A program made the position numbers and the translations under genes. Below the pieces are notes generated by a model that made no database searches, was not told the origin of the DNA, and worked only from the letters and a program-made list of their open reading frames with translations. Below are positions 46,657-55,890 of a DNA stretch of 64,000 nt, one piece after another; position 1 is the stretch's first letter; every line of letters starts with the position of its first letter. Source of the stretch: a virus; the IMG/VR virus record IMGVR_UViG_3300032242_002041, positions 62,001 through 126,000 of that record. The stretch is one strand, 5' to 3'.

Positions 46657-48107
46657 ATATTCTAGGTATTAGTGCAGGGTTTCATGACGCCTCTGCTACA
46701 GTAATCGACAGTGCAGGTAATATAGCGTATGCTGGACACGCAGAACGTTATAGCAAACGTAAGAATGACCCAGATTTACACCCAGCAATGTTTTGGGAAT
46801 TAGCCTGCGGACGTCATATTGATCATATTGCCTATTACGAAACTCCTTGGAAGAAACAGTTACGTCAACTATATTCAGGACAAGGTGTAGAGTGGTCAAA
46901 GTTAACTACTCATCAGATACTGAAGAAGCAACTGCAGGGATTCTTCAGCCATGTTCCTACTACAACATACAATCATCATTTAAGTCACGCAGCCGCAGGC
47001 TTTCAAACAAGTCCGTTTGATCAGGCCACAGTAGTTGTTATTGATGCCATTGGAGAGTGGGATACTATTAGTATTTTTGGAGCAGAATATAGTAGTGCAG
47101 GCCGCGCAACATACAAGCGGCTTTGGAGACAACGTTATCCTCAAAGCCTTGGATTATTTTATAGTGCTATTACAGAACGTATCGGTTTACGCCCAATGGA
47201 AGATGAATATATTACCATGGGCATGAGTGCTTGGGGTAAGCCTGCATATACCGATACCATGAGTATCCTGCTCAAAGAAAACTTGCACGTGGGCATTGAT
47301 CACATGTTCTTGCCTTTGGCACGAGACGTAGACATTGCCGCAAGTGCGCAGGCCATCATTGAACAAGAGATATATAGTGTAATGCAACGAGCCCGTGACT
47401 TTGGGTGGAGCTCAAATTTAGTATATCAAGGCGGAGTTGCACTTAACTGTCTTGCAAATAGATATCTTGGTGAATATTTTGAAGAAATATGGATTATGCC
47501 TAACCCTGGCGATGCTGGTAGCAGTCTTGGAGCTGCTGCCCTCGCCTATGGTGGGCCAATTAAGTTTGATCATGCATTCCTGGGTACAGAAATCAGCGGC
47601 GACTATCCTGTTGATGCCATCATCCGTAGCTTACTCAGGGATAAGATCGTTGGAGTTGCTTCAGGACGAGCCGAATTCGGTCCTAGGGCACTGGGTAATA
47701 GAAGTCTCCTCGCCGACCCCAGAGGACCGGATATAAAGGATCGAGTAAATGAAATCAAGCGTAGACAGCAATTTAGGCCATTTGCGCCGGTTATTCTGGA
47801 GGAATATGCTGATCAGTATTTTGATATCCCTAGTGGTTTCTGTGACACTAGGTATATGCAGGTCGTCGGTCGTTGTAGGCATCCTGACCTATTTCCTGCT
47901 ATTACCCACATTGACGGTACTAGTAGGATACAGACTGTGCCTAAAGACAGAAGTGGAATCAGACAGTTACTAGAAGCCTGGCATGACAGAACCAATTGCC
48001 CTATGTTATTAAACACCAGCCTTAACATACGCGGCGAGCCAATGGTAAACGATCGTCGAGATGCCGACCGTTTTGAACAGCTATACGGAGTCAAGGTACA
48101 TAGCTAA
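46653..48107 (+). CDS. Carbamoyltransferase (NodU/TobZ/CmcH family)
   Basis: 484 residues with both domains. The N-terminal ASKHA-type domain opens with ISAGFHDASATV (residues 5-16) and contains NHHLSHAAAGF near 107-117, whose His residues bind metal; YQGGVALNC near 258 and the C-terminal GRAEFGPRALGNRS near 338-351 form the YrdC-like part. The family makes carbamoyl-adenylate from carbamoyl phosphate and ATP and puts the carbamoyl on a sugar or antibiotic hydroxyl. It is somewhat shorter than typical members (about 550-570). In this context the acceptor is probably a sugar made by the neighbouring enzymes. Confidence 0.92.
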   Translation: MNILGISAGFHDASATVIDSAGNIAYAGHAERYSKRKNDPDLHPAMFWELACGRHIDHIAYYETPWKKQLRQLYSGQGVEWSKLTTHQILKKQLQGFFSHVPTTTYNHHLSHAAAGFQTSPFDQATVVVIDAIGEWDTISIFGAEYSSAGRATYKRLWRQRYPQSLGLFYSAITERIGLRPMEDEYITMGMSAWGKPAYTDTMSILLKENLHVGIDHMFLPLARDVDIAASAQAIIEQEIYSVMQRARDFGWSSNLVYQGGVALNCLANRYLGEYFEEIWIMPNPGDAGSSLGAAALAYGGPIKFDHAFLGTEISGDYPVDAIIRSLLRDKIVGVASGRAEFGPRALGNRSLLADPRGPDIKDRVNEIKRRQQFRPFAPVILEEYADQYFDIPSGFCDTRYMQVVGRCRHPDLFPAITHIDGTSRIQTVPKDRSGIRQLLEAWHDRTNCPMLLNTSLNIRGEPMVNDRRDADRFEQLYGVKVHS

Positions 48108-48886
48108 TGAATAAAAATATTATATTTTGTGGAGATAGTTTTGCCGCCAGTTATAAGGAAGTCGGTGTGTGTTTTTATTATCCTGGTTGCCAAAATAATC
48201 CACTCAATAATAATCAAGACCGCGGTCGCGGTCCAATCAAGTGGTCCATAGCGCACCCTAGTCAAGTAGCCAGCCACTATGGATATAATTTGTATAATTT
48301 TGCATATGGTGGTAAAAGTTGGTGGTACAGTAGATGTGTAATGTTTAATTATTTGCGTGATTTTCCGGAGCTACTGGAAAATACTCAAGCCATGGTATTC
48401 TTTCATACTGACTCGCACCGTTTAAATATCAGTTCAAAATTTGAGTCTGACAACAACACCTGGAAGACCGTACAGAAATTGTGGAAAATGGATCTAATAG
48501 ACGAGGATTTTCAACCTTGGGCTCAAATGCAATGGTTTAAAGAAATTGATCAACATTTCGGTTCAGTACCTAGCATACATTTTCACTGTTTTCCAGAAAC
48601 TGTACAATACGATTCTTTTTTGCCAGGTATGAGGTTTACTACACCATTGATACACTTATCTGTAGGCGAACTCACTGGATCTGATTCAGAAATAAGTACC
48701 CAATTAAGTGACAACGAAACTCGTGTCAATCATTTAAATGCACACAATAACCAAGCATTAGCTGATGTAATTATCAATGCGTTAGATAACTATCAACCGG
48801 GTAGTTATCCTATAGACACTTCAAAGTTTGATCTGATCAATCCCAATGCCAGTAAATGGCCCACACTGGGTTATGGAACTAAGTAA
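48107..48886 (+). CDS. SGNH-hydrolase-like protein
   Basis: 259 residues. IIFCGDSFAASY at residues 5-16 is the GDS block with the nucleophile Ser, YNFAYGGKSWWYSR near 66-79 could be block II (Gly), and RVNHLNAHNNQALADVI near 205-221 has the C-terminal His in the right region. Such enzymes add or remove acyl groups on glycans or lipids. The start shares one base with the carbamoyltransferase stop, implying a joint step. No signal peptide. Family assignment is by motif only. Confidence 0.65.
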   Translation: MNKNIIFCGDSFAASYKEVGVCFYYPGCQNNPLNNNQDRGRGPIKWSIAHPSQVASHYGYNLYNFAYGGKSWWYSRCVMFNYLRDFPELLENTQAMVFFHTDSHRLNISSKFESDNNTWKTVQKLWKMDLIDEDFQPWAQMQWFKEIDQHFGSVPSIHFHCFPETVQYDSFLPGMRFTTPLIHLSVGELTGSDSEISTQLSDNETRVNHLNAHNNQALADVIINALDNYQPGSYPIDTSKFDLINPNASKWPTLGYGTK

Positions 48887-48891
48887 ACATA

Positions 48892-50178
48892 ATGAATCCA
48901 CCAATATTTCCAATACAAACAGAAACAGGGTGTCTGCTTAAATGGGCCTGGAGTACTATATATCTAGGGCAGGGCAAGACAGCAAGTTGTCATAGAGTTG
49001 ATCAACATACAATAGATCCCAATAATGTTGGTAATTTTCATAATCAACCTGAAAAGATACTGGCCAGAGAATTAATGCTCGACGGTAAATGGCCTGGCAA
49101 AGGATGCGAATACTGTAAAAAAATTGAAGATGCCGGCGGCATGAGCGATCGTATATATCAGCTAGAACAAGTTGAAAACAATAAAAATTATGAAATAATT
49201 CCCAAGGCATTGGTAAACAATCCACAGGCCACTCATGTGGTTCCTACCATATTAGAGATATACTTTAACAATACTTGCAACATGAGCTGTTTATATTGTG
49301 GCAGTCATTTTAGCTCCAAGTGGGAAGAAGAAAATCGTCGATTTGGGGAATATCGTAGTGAACGCTTGCGCTTTGGCTACAACTTGGCACAGAATCCCAA
49401 TTATGAACAAATGCTAGCCGACTTCTGGACCTGGTTAGCAAAAGACAATAATTATTTACATATTAGACAATATCAAATAGCCGGAGGTGAACCCTTTTAT
49501 CAGAAAGAATTTGATCAGAGCATTGAATTTTGGGAACAGCATCCCAATCCTGATCTTACTTTCAATATGATAACTAATCTTAAAGTGGCACCCAAAAAGT
49601 TTCGCAGCTACATAGACAAGTTTGGTGACATGGTTCGCGATGGAAAGCTAAGGAAATTACAAATCAGCAGCAGCTTAGACTGCTGGGGCCCCGAACAAGA
49701 ATATGTGCGTTGGGGATTAGATCTCAGTGAATGGCAGGAAAATTTTGAATATCTATTAGATAAACCCTGGGTGCAACAGTGCATCAACAGTGCTGTTAGC
49801 GCACTTACTATAAAGACACTGCCAGAGTTAATTAAAAATATAATACAATGGAATAGTCAGGCAGAAGGAATAAAAAAAATATACTATAGTTTTATGAGTA
49901 TCATGTATCCTAAACAAATGGATCCTGCTATATTTGGCGCTGGCGTGTTTGACGATGACTTTGCACTGGTATTAGAATTAATGGATCAAATTCCTAATCC
50001 TTCGCCTGCTGATCGGTCCAGTAGAGCACACATGCAAGGTATAGCACAACAAATAGCACAAGCACCTAGAGATGTAAACAGCATTGAGTGTTTACAAGAA
50101 TATCTTACTGAACTAGATCGTCGCCGCGATACCAATTGGCGCGAGTTATTTCCCTGGTTAGATCGAGACTGGCGCTAA
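48892..50178 (+). CDS. Radical SAM protein, N-terminal twitch type, CHHP-like subclass
   Basis: 428 residues. Cys near 12, SCHRVDQHTID near 30-40 and CEYCKKIEDAGG near 72; CNMSCLYC near 128-135; IAGGEPFY near 196. Third member of the subclass with 37361 and 39835. It ends the long plus-strand run: its stop overlaps the stop region of the convergent radical SAM gene at 50175 by four bases. No recognisable terminator fits between them. Confidence 0.88.
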   Translation: MNPPIFPIQTETGCLLKWAWSTIYLGQGKTASCHRVDQHTIDPNNVGNFHNQPEKILARELMLDGKWPGKGCEYCKKIEDAGGMSDRIYQLEQVENNKNYEIIPKALVNNPQATHVVPTILEIYFNNTCNMSCLYCGSHFSSKWEEENRRFGEYRSERLRFGYNLAQNPNYEQMLADFWTWLAKDNNYLHIRQYQIAGGEPFYQKEFDQSIEFWEQHPNPDLTFNMITNLKVAPKKFRSYIDKFGDMVRDGKLRKLQISSSLDCWGPEQEYVRWGLDLSEWQENFEYLLDKPWVQQCINSAVSALTIKTLPELIKNIIQWNSQAEGIKKIYYSFMSIMYPKQMDPAIFGAGVFDDDFALVLELMDQIPNPSPADRSSRAHMQGIAQQIAQAPRDVNSIECLQEYLTELDRRRDTNWRELFPWLDRDWR

Positions 50179-51482
50179 AACCAAGGTGCCCATTCTGGCA
50201 CTACTTCAACTAGTGGTTTTTTACTCACTGAATCTTCCTTGCGAATGTGTCTAACAAATTGAGGTATAAACTCTGGACAATGCTCTGTGTATTCTATAAC
50301 ACTAATATAGCGATCAACTAATTCTCTATAATAGTTATCGTAAATAGTATCTGCAGAAAATCTAAGGCGCCCATTGGCAAGTCTTGATAACGCTAATTGT
50401 CTTAGTTCTGGTGGCAATGCGCCCACGCCTAAATGATCTACTCTAAACACCGGACTCACGTTAATATAACTACGCGGTAAATGTATAGGATAAGTGGGTC
50501 CAATTTTATTATCATATGCCCAATTAATAAAATCCATAATACTAGTAGCATTAATGGCAGACAATACGTAGTTAATAACTGTAGATATGCTAGGATGAAA
50601 CATCAGCTCTAAACTGTTGGCCTCAACGTCAGACCATCGACATCCTCTACGCTGATACTCTATAACTGATTCAGTGCCATCGATACTGACATTGTATATT
50701 ACTTGTTTAAAATGTTTGAACTTGTCCATCAGCTCGTTGGCACTGCTGCTAGCATTGGTCAGCAAAGTTATCATGATGTTTTTAGCTAGATCTTTTTCAA
50801 TCAAGTAATCCATTATTTTATGAACTTGTTTTTGTAGCGCAGTTTCGCCACCGGTAAAGTTAATAATTTCCACACGATCCAACACTGAATAAAAATCTGG
50901 GTCTGTAGGATTTAACACTATTTTTTCTTTACGTCCTAATACCTGAACTTCAAAGGTCTGTCGCTGACTACTGGCACCTCCGGCACACATAACACAACTA
51001 TAATTACAGTAATTACTTGGATAGTAATCTAAAGTAAGTATATCTTTAACTGTGTTATTATTGGAAACAATTTCTTGAACCTCTTTAACAATATCTACAC
51101 TAAGAAATTCACTGTAAAATTTGTTGTTCATTTGTCTAGGACTGGTTGCGCCCGCCTGTTCGTTGCGAGAACAACTTGCACAATCGGATATTTGTTCCAA
51201 TTGACCGTCGATCATGGCCTGACGTATACTGCGCCAATTTTCACTGTTTCTAGAATCTACAACACTGTTATTAATTACATCCCATTTATTGCGATTATTG
51301 CTCATCACAATACTACAAGGACGAACACTGTTAGGCAGGCTATCCACAGATGTAGGAACTACATTATTAGTTTGATAGAAAGCTCCGAAGAATGGGTACA
51401 AGCATATTTTTTCTCCTAGCTCGTTATATATGTGATCAAGTTGATTAATTGGATTCATGGCATATTTCTTTAAGACTTGCAT
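50175..51482 (-). CDS. Radical SAM protein, N-terminal twitch type, GGET variant
   Basis: 435 residues from the ATG at 51482; an internal ATG eight codons on, at the stop of the upstream gene, is an alternative start. ICLYPFFGAF near 26, a C-S-I about 30 residues later, CASCSRNEQAG near 103, CNYSCVMC near 156-163, and NFTGGETAL near 207, where the usual Pro is Thr. Otherwise a normal radical SAM core. It overlaps the upstream gene by 38 bases. Substrate unknown. Confidence 0.85.
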   Translation of the reverse strand: MQVLKKYAMNPINQLDHIYNELGEKICLYPFFGAFYQTNNVVPTSVDSLPNSVRPCSIVMSNNRNKWDVINNSVVDSRNSENWRSIRQAMIDGQLEQISDCASCSRNEQAGATSPRQMNNKFYSEFLSVDIVKEVQEIVSNNNTVKDILTLDYYPSNYCNYSCVMCAGGASSQRQTFEVQVLGRKEKIVLNPTDPDFYSVLDRVEIINFTGGETALQKQVHKIMDYLIEKDLAKNIMITLLTNASSSANELMDKFKHFKQVIYNVSIDGTESVIEYQRRGCRWSDVEANSLELMFHPSISTVINYVLSAINATSIMDFINWAYDNKIGPTYPIHLPRSYINVSPVFRVDHLGVGALPPELRQLALSRLANGRLRFSADTIYDNYYRELVDRYISVIEYTEHCPEFIPQFVRHIRKEDSVSKKPLVEVVPEWAPWF

Positions 51483-52545
51483 TGTATATTATGTTTAAGC
51501 CTTGGCTAGTTACACGATTATATACTTGTTTTAGTTCAGCTATGGCTTGTTGGTGTTCAGGGTGAGCAGAGTTGCCCACAACATCGTGATTTAAATAGTC
51601 ATCCCAGGTTCCCCAATCTTCTAATCTATTAATAATACCTTGAAATCCATAGTGTGTACATAAATCAACAAATTGTTGTTGATCATTCCAATTGCCTTTT
51701 TGCAAGACAAATTTAAGTAACACATGTGCATTAGTCTGTCGAACTAGGTCCTGCAAAAAATCTAAATTTTTAATTAATTGATCAAAGCGACCCGGTTGTC
51801 GCACTTGTTCGTATACGTCGGCTGACCCGGCATCTATACTAATATAATATTGTGTAATATTGTTAACAATAGAATTGTTGTCCAATTGCTTGGATAATAA
51901 TAATCCATTGGTAAACAAACGCAAACTATGATTACTTTTGGGCTGATAGTTATGTAATAATGGACGCATAATGTTGCTGGCCAGTGGATCACCGTTGCCC
52001 GTCATTATTATGTGTGTAGGAGCATCAAATTTTTCTAATAACTCAATCACGTGATTTACCATGGCCAATCGACGGTCGTAATCAGCTCCAGAATTAGACA
52101 TGATCGGATGAGCCCTACAACTAGGACAAGCTAAATTGCAACTGTCGTCAATATTGATACTAATATAGTAGCAACGATAACTTTTGTCTATAGTCTTACT
52201 AGGACTGACAGCAGCATAATTGTTGGTCAATCGATCAGAATTTAATATTCCACAACGATCTACCGCACAATGAGTAAACTTGCGATCATCAATATCTTTT
52301 TGTAAACTACGAGCTACAGGACTAAGCCAAATGTCTTCTAGTCTAGAAAAGTTCATGATATTGCCCACTGACATGGGTAACCAAGCTTCGCATGCACAGA
52401 CAAAACATTCGCCTTTTCGGTCAATGACTAGGGTATATGATGGAAAATCACAGTGATTGGTAATGTTGAGTTTTAAATCTTTATTACGTGGTATATTAGT
52501 ATAACTGTGTTGATTGTCAATGGGAATTATTGGGTATGTATACAT
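51445..52545 (-). CDS. Radical SAM protein, divergent (GNGDP in place of GGEP)
   Basis: 366 residues. N-terminal Cys near 33, CFVCAC near 47-52 and CAVDRC near 93-98 could hold auxiliary clusters; CNLACPSC near 134-141 is an intact SAM cluster motif. The glycine motif reads MTGNGDPLAS near 181, instead of GGEP. Strand pattern afterwards (LRLFTNGLLLSK, YYISIDAGSADVYEQ) fits the partial TIM barrel. Closest in design to SPASM/twitch enzymes with reversed order. CAATAAATAG lies five bases before ATG and might act as a promoter. Substrate unknown. Confidence 0.82.
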   Translation of the reverse strand: MYTYPIIPIDNQHSYTNIPRNKDLKLNITNHCDFPSYTLVIDRKGECFVCACEAWLPMSVGNIMNFSRLEDIWLSPVARSLQKDIDDRKFTHCAVDRCGILNSDRLTNNYAAVSPSKTIDKSYRCYYISINIDDSCNLACPSCRAHPIMSNSGADYDRRLAMVNHVIELLEKFDAPTHIIMTGNGDPLASNIMRPLLHNYQPKSNHSLRLFTNGLLLSKQLDNNSIVNNITQYYISIDAGSADVYEQVRQPGRFDQLIKNLDFLQDLVRQTNAHVLLKFVLQKGNWNDQQQFVDLCTHYGFQGIINRLEDWGTWDDYLNHDVVGNSAHPEHQQAIAELKQVYNRVTSQGLNIIYNASLKEICHESN

Positions 52546-52581
52546 GGCAACTATTTATTGACCTGTTGTGCTCTTGGACAT

Positions 52582-53607
52582 TTACAAGTAGCTTTCTAGG
52601 CCGCCGCGACGACGTAAATCTTGTGTGCAGCAGGATATGCCACCATCCCAAAAGTAACTATGCCGTAGTTCTGAAATAATAGGATTAATCCTGTGCTTTT
52701 TACAAAAATCAAATACATCTTTGTTGTAGGCACTAAAGATTACATTTTCTTCATCTAGTACTAAGCAGTTAACATCAAATACTGTTTCAGCAACAAAGCC
52801 GGTCCACTTATTTAGATATGTGTCTACAAAGTTAGTAAACTCTGCGGTAGGTGTTTGCCCTTGAACATACCAGGCTCCTGGATTTGATTCCCACTTAAAC
52901 TTGCCCACTTCCATGGCAGCCCAAATACTACTATCCCAAATTTTCATTACATCCCAGCCGGGAAAGTCTTCAGCTAAATGCAAGTGCATATCATGTTTAC
53001 TACTTAAGATAACACCAGGCTTGAGAATGGCAAACACAGCATCACCATGCCCATCGGTTACAGCTTCGTGTATGCGATACTCGGGCCCCAAACAGTTTTC
53101 TACTATCCATTGTGTTTGCTCTGGTCTTAGGTAATCACTGTTATCAAAGAATACATCACGTCCTACACGCACGATACAACTAGCACTGGCACCATTCAAA
53201 ATACAATTTTCGTCCCAGTGTTTGCCGTGTGGATTAACAACTTGATCCGCATAGTTGGCACAGATGTCATTTAACTCGTCCATTGGCAAAACACGTAATA
53301 GTTTTTGCCCTAGGCTAATTTGCCAATCTCTAGGTGTAAGCGGGGGTAGTGGTGCTCCTTGCCCATTTATTTGTGCCTTTTGAAATTGATCTTTGTCAAT
53401 AAGTGTAGGACGACAAACTTTGGCCCCATACTGCTCGATAGTCTGTTGTAAATTGTTTAAATCTTCTTCGGTTTCTGACAATATTTGCTGTAATTGATTA
53501 CGCACTTGTGCGTCGTCGATAAAGTCAAAATAATCAGGGCTATATGCTCGCCCTACTATAACTTCTTCAAGTGGTTGCCAGGATGTATAACTATTAATCA
53601 TTGTCAT
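52582..53607 (-). CDS. Amidinotransferase-family enzyme (AGAT/pentein fold)
   Basis: 341 residues. The opening SYTSWQPLEEVIVGRA, a His-containing DGHGDAVFAILKPGVILSS near 185-203, and GGISCCTQDLRRRGGLESYL at the C-terminus match glycine amidinotransferase-type penteins, where the Cys after GG-x-(H/S) attacks the guanidine of arginine. Here the residue before the aligned Cys is Ser, not His. Members transfer the amidino group of arginine to amines or hydrolyse it. The gene stands between radical SAM genes, so its product may guanidinylate an amino sugar or other amine. Start is ATG at 53607; the next ATG is two codons on. Confidence 0.85.
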   Translation of the reverse strand: MTMINSYTSWQPLEEVIVGRAYSPDYFDFIDDAQVRNQLQQILSETEEDLNNLQQTIEQYGAKVCRPTLIDKDQFQKAQINGQGAPLPPLTPRDWQISLGQKLLRVLPMDELNDICANYADQVVNPHGKHWDENCILNGASASCIVRVGRDVFFDNSDYLRPEQTQWIVENCLGPEYRIHEAVTDGHGDAVFAILKPGVILSSKHDMHLHLAEDFPGWDVMKIWDSSIWAAMEVGKFKWESNPGAWYVQGQTPTAEFTNFVDTYLNKWTGFVAETVFDVNCLVLDEENVIFSAYNKDVFDFCKKHRINPIISELRHSYFWDGGISCCTQDLRRRGGLESYL

Positions 53608-53657
53608 TCTTTCTTTGTACGATATTTAAACTAAAATTATGTTGGGAGTATTTTTTA

Positions 53658-54809
53658 TCATCGCATGCTAGGATTAAAAATCTTGTCATAGTTTGTGCCT
53701 CTTGACTGATCTAAAGCAGACACATATTCTCTAAATTGTCGAAATAACTCGTTACTAAACACAGTATTTTTTAAATTCAAAACAGCAGACTTTACAGAGT
53801 CTGAAATATACGTATTATTTTTGGCCCATAAAATAAATCTATCTAAATCTTCTGGAGGAATAGATTCAGGAACAAGACATTGATTTCCTTGTACATAGGT
53901 CAAAGTCAACTCCATGCTATTTTTTTCACACCAATCTATCAGTGGAGGAAGAGAGTATGCGCTGGTATGCTGTAGCACATGATGAACACGATTTAACCGT
54001 ATGTTGGTAGTGTTTTTAATACGCTGAATATTATTTTCAATTTCTGCCCAGCAACTTGGATATCTTAGATAATCATTCATTGCTCCTGTTCCTTCTAAAC
54101 TTATAATCAAGTCTAAATTTTCAAATGGTTCTAGTTTAGCTATTAACCGGTTTGGAATCTTGCTAAAGTTGGTAGTACTCTGAAGAGTAACATCAGTGCG
54201 ATTTAAATTAACTAATTCGTCAAGTAAATTTAAAGTGCCTGGCATGGTCAATGGCTCGCCACCTGACAGATTTATTCTACGGGCTGTAGCCAAATGTGGA
54301 CGTATAAATTTTAAAAATTCAGGATCTTCCCAGGTATTGGCAACTGGCGCAACCAGTGTATGCTCTTTTATTGCAGTTACATTTTTAAATATATCTTGGT
54401 GTTTAACTAGCTCAGTATACCAGGTTGAACTGGCTGAGCTAGAACACATTATACAAGCAAGATTACAATGGGTTCCCATTCTGAATTCTAAATCATAGGT
54501 ATCAAACGAATCATTATTGTAGCCATCTCGATTGTTGGAAACGTTTCTCAGACTAGTATATCCAATATTTTCTTCATTCCAGCAATGAGAACATTCTTTA
54601 ACTCTATTTCCTTGTACAAGTTCGTTGATTAATTTGGGCTTAAATTCAGTCTGATATCGATCAAACTCTTGCCAACTTATTGAGGATTCATAATATGTTT
54701 TGTACTGGCAACATGGTGATAATGATTTACCGTCATGAGATATAGCCAGCCCATGATTAATTAAAGAACAAGTTATTTTTTCAGATTGAGTCATTGATTT
54801 AAAATTCAC
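53658..54809 (-). CDS. Radical SAM protein, N-terminal twitch type
   Basis: 383 residues. ITCSLINHGLAISHDGKSLS then PCC near 13-35; CSHCWNEENIG near 70; CNLACIMC near 114-121; LSGGEPLT near 181. A compact standard member. The start overlaps the upstream transferase-like gene by 11 bases, and 50 bases separate it from the downstream amidinotransferase. That gap carries AGTTTAAATATCG on the minus strand, which is late-promoter-like but weak. Confidence 0.87.
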   Translation of the reverse strand: MNFKSMTQSEKITCSLINHGLAISHDGKSLSPCCQYKTYYESSISWQEFDRYQTEFKPKLINELVQGNRVKECSHCWNEENIGYTSLRNVSNNRDGYNNDSFDTYDLEFRMGTHCNLACIMCSSSASSTWYTELVKHQDIFKNVTAIKEHTLVAPVANTWEDPEFLKFIRPHLATARRINLSGGEPLTMPGTLNLLDELVNLNRTDVTLQSTTNFSKIPNRLIAKLEPFENLDLIISLEGTGAMNDYLRYPSCWAEIENNIQRIKNTTNIRLNRVHHVLQHTSAYSLPPLIDWCEKNSMELTLTYVQGNQCLVPESIPPEDLDRFILWAKNNTYISDSVKSAVLNLKNTVFSNELFRQFREYVSALDQSRGTNYDKIFNPSMR

Positions 54810-55890
54810 GGAGCATGGCCTGAAGTTCTTGCCATAATACGTCAGTTAGACCACCATTATAAAAATGATTAAAGTTATGCTCTACTATGGGCAAACAAGC
54901 GCGGTGTATCGCTCGACGTTCTTTTACGCTTAATGTATCTAATTCTTTTAACAATTTAGTAACACGTTCTATTCTGAGTATATCATCTGTTTCTGTATCG
55001 TAGCTTTCATCAAATATGCCTGCAAAAGTTTGAAATCCATATTCACGCATATACTCTAAACTGCCAGCAGGTGCTACTAGAACAAATGGCATTTCTAAGG
55101 CAATTGCTTTAAATGTCTTTTCGGTTATGTGCTGTCTGCGTCCAAAGTAAACAGTTTCAGTAGGAACATATACTAGACTATCCTGCGCTTCAGTAAAGTT
55201 ACTCAGCCAGCAACTTGTCATTTCCTGTTGCTCTTCGCCACGAAATAGTCTTGGCAGTTTGGCCTGCTCAAACACATCGGTTATATCCTGGTATACATGT
55301 TGATACTTTTGTGCTATAATAGATATATCCACATTCTCATATTGGCAAGTTCTGGGCGCACTAATATGATTATGTTCTAATTGATTTTTGAATACGTTAT
55401 ATAAGAACAACACACGATGATCACGCTTGCCTGCTACAATACGATTGGGACTCATGAAGGTTTGAGTAGGAGTTCTTTCACTGGCTCTGGGAATCAAGAA
55501 AGTTTTATCATATCCACGAAACCAGTCTTGACAAGCCCAACCATGAAAGAAATAGTAGTGTGTGCGCCAACCGTATTGGGCAGAAAGTTGTTCAACATAT
55601 TCTCCACGCTCACTAACTACAATATGTCCAGGTGGATTATTGGGCCAATTGATATCTTTGTTGCGTTCAAGCACCTCCGTAAACAACGGTTTGTGTAGAT
55701 CCAAATGAACAGGTTCTTGATCATGCAAATACACATAGTCGTTTTCTGTGATATCGTCACGCCCTAGATTAAATAAGTGATCACTGTCAGTATGCCCAAA
55801 CGGATCACAAAAGAATACTCTTGTGCCCGGCCTATGTTGATTAAACCAAGGCCAAAATGTATTGTTGTAAATTTCATCTATTCTAATCAT
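54799..55890 (-). CDS. Glycosyltransferase-like protein (GT10-like TEK motif), copy 3
   Basis: 363 residues. The C-terminal half has YFGRRQHITEKTFKAIALEM, then PFVLVAPAGSLEYMREYGFQ and TFAGIFDESYD, the clearest version of the motif shared with 36414 and 38760. The N-terminus (FFCDPFGHTDSDHLFNLGRD and HDQEPVHLDLHKP) is separate. The ATG shares a CATG palindrome with the start of the opposite gene at 55889, leaving no room for an external ribosome site or promoter. Function inferred. Confidence 0.58.
   Translation of the reverse strand: MIRIDEIYNNTFWPWFNQHRPGTRVFFCDPFGHTDSDHLFNLGRDDITENDYVYLHDQEPVHLDLHKPLFTEVLERNKDINWPNNPPGHIVVSERGEYVEQLSAQYGWRTHYYFFHGWACQDWFRGYDKTFLIPRASERTPTQTFMSPNRIVAGKRDHRVLFLYNVFKNQLEHNHISAPRTCQYENVDISIIAQKYQHVYQDITDVFEQAKLPRLFRGEEQQEMTSCWLSNFTEAQDSLVYVPTETVYFGRRQHITEKTFKAIALEMPFVLVAPAGSLEYMREYGFQTFAGIFDESYDTETDDILRIERVTKLLKELDTLSVKERRAIHRACLPIVEHNFNHFYNGGLTDVLWQELQAMLREF

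Noticed and set aside
37361-54809. Classic RiPP gene cluster
   Set aside because: No precursor with leader and core, no peptidase-transporter and no RRE-like domain recognised; kept only as an open possibility for the 33-residue proteins.
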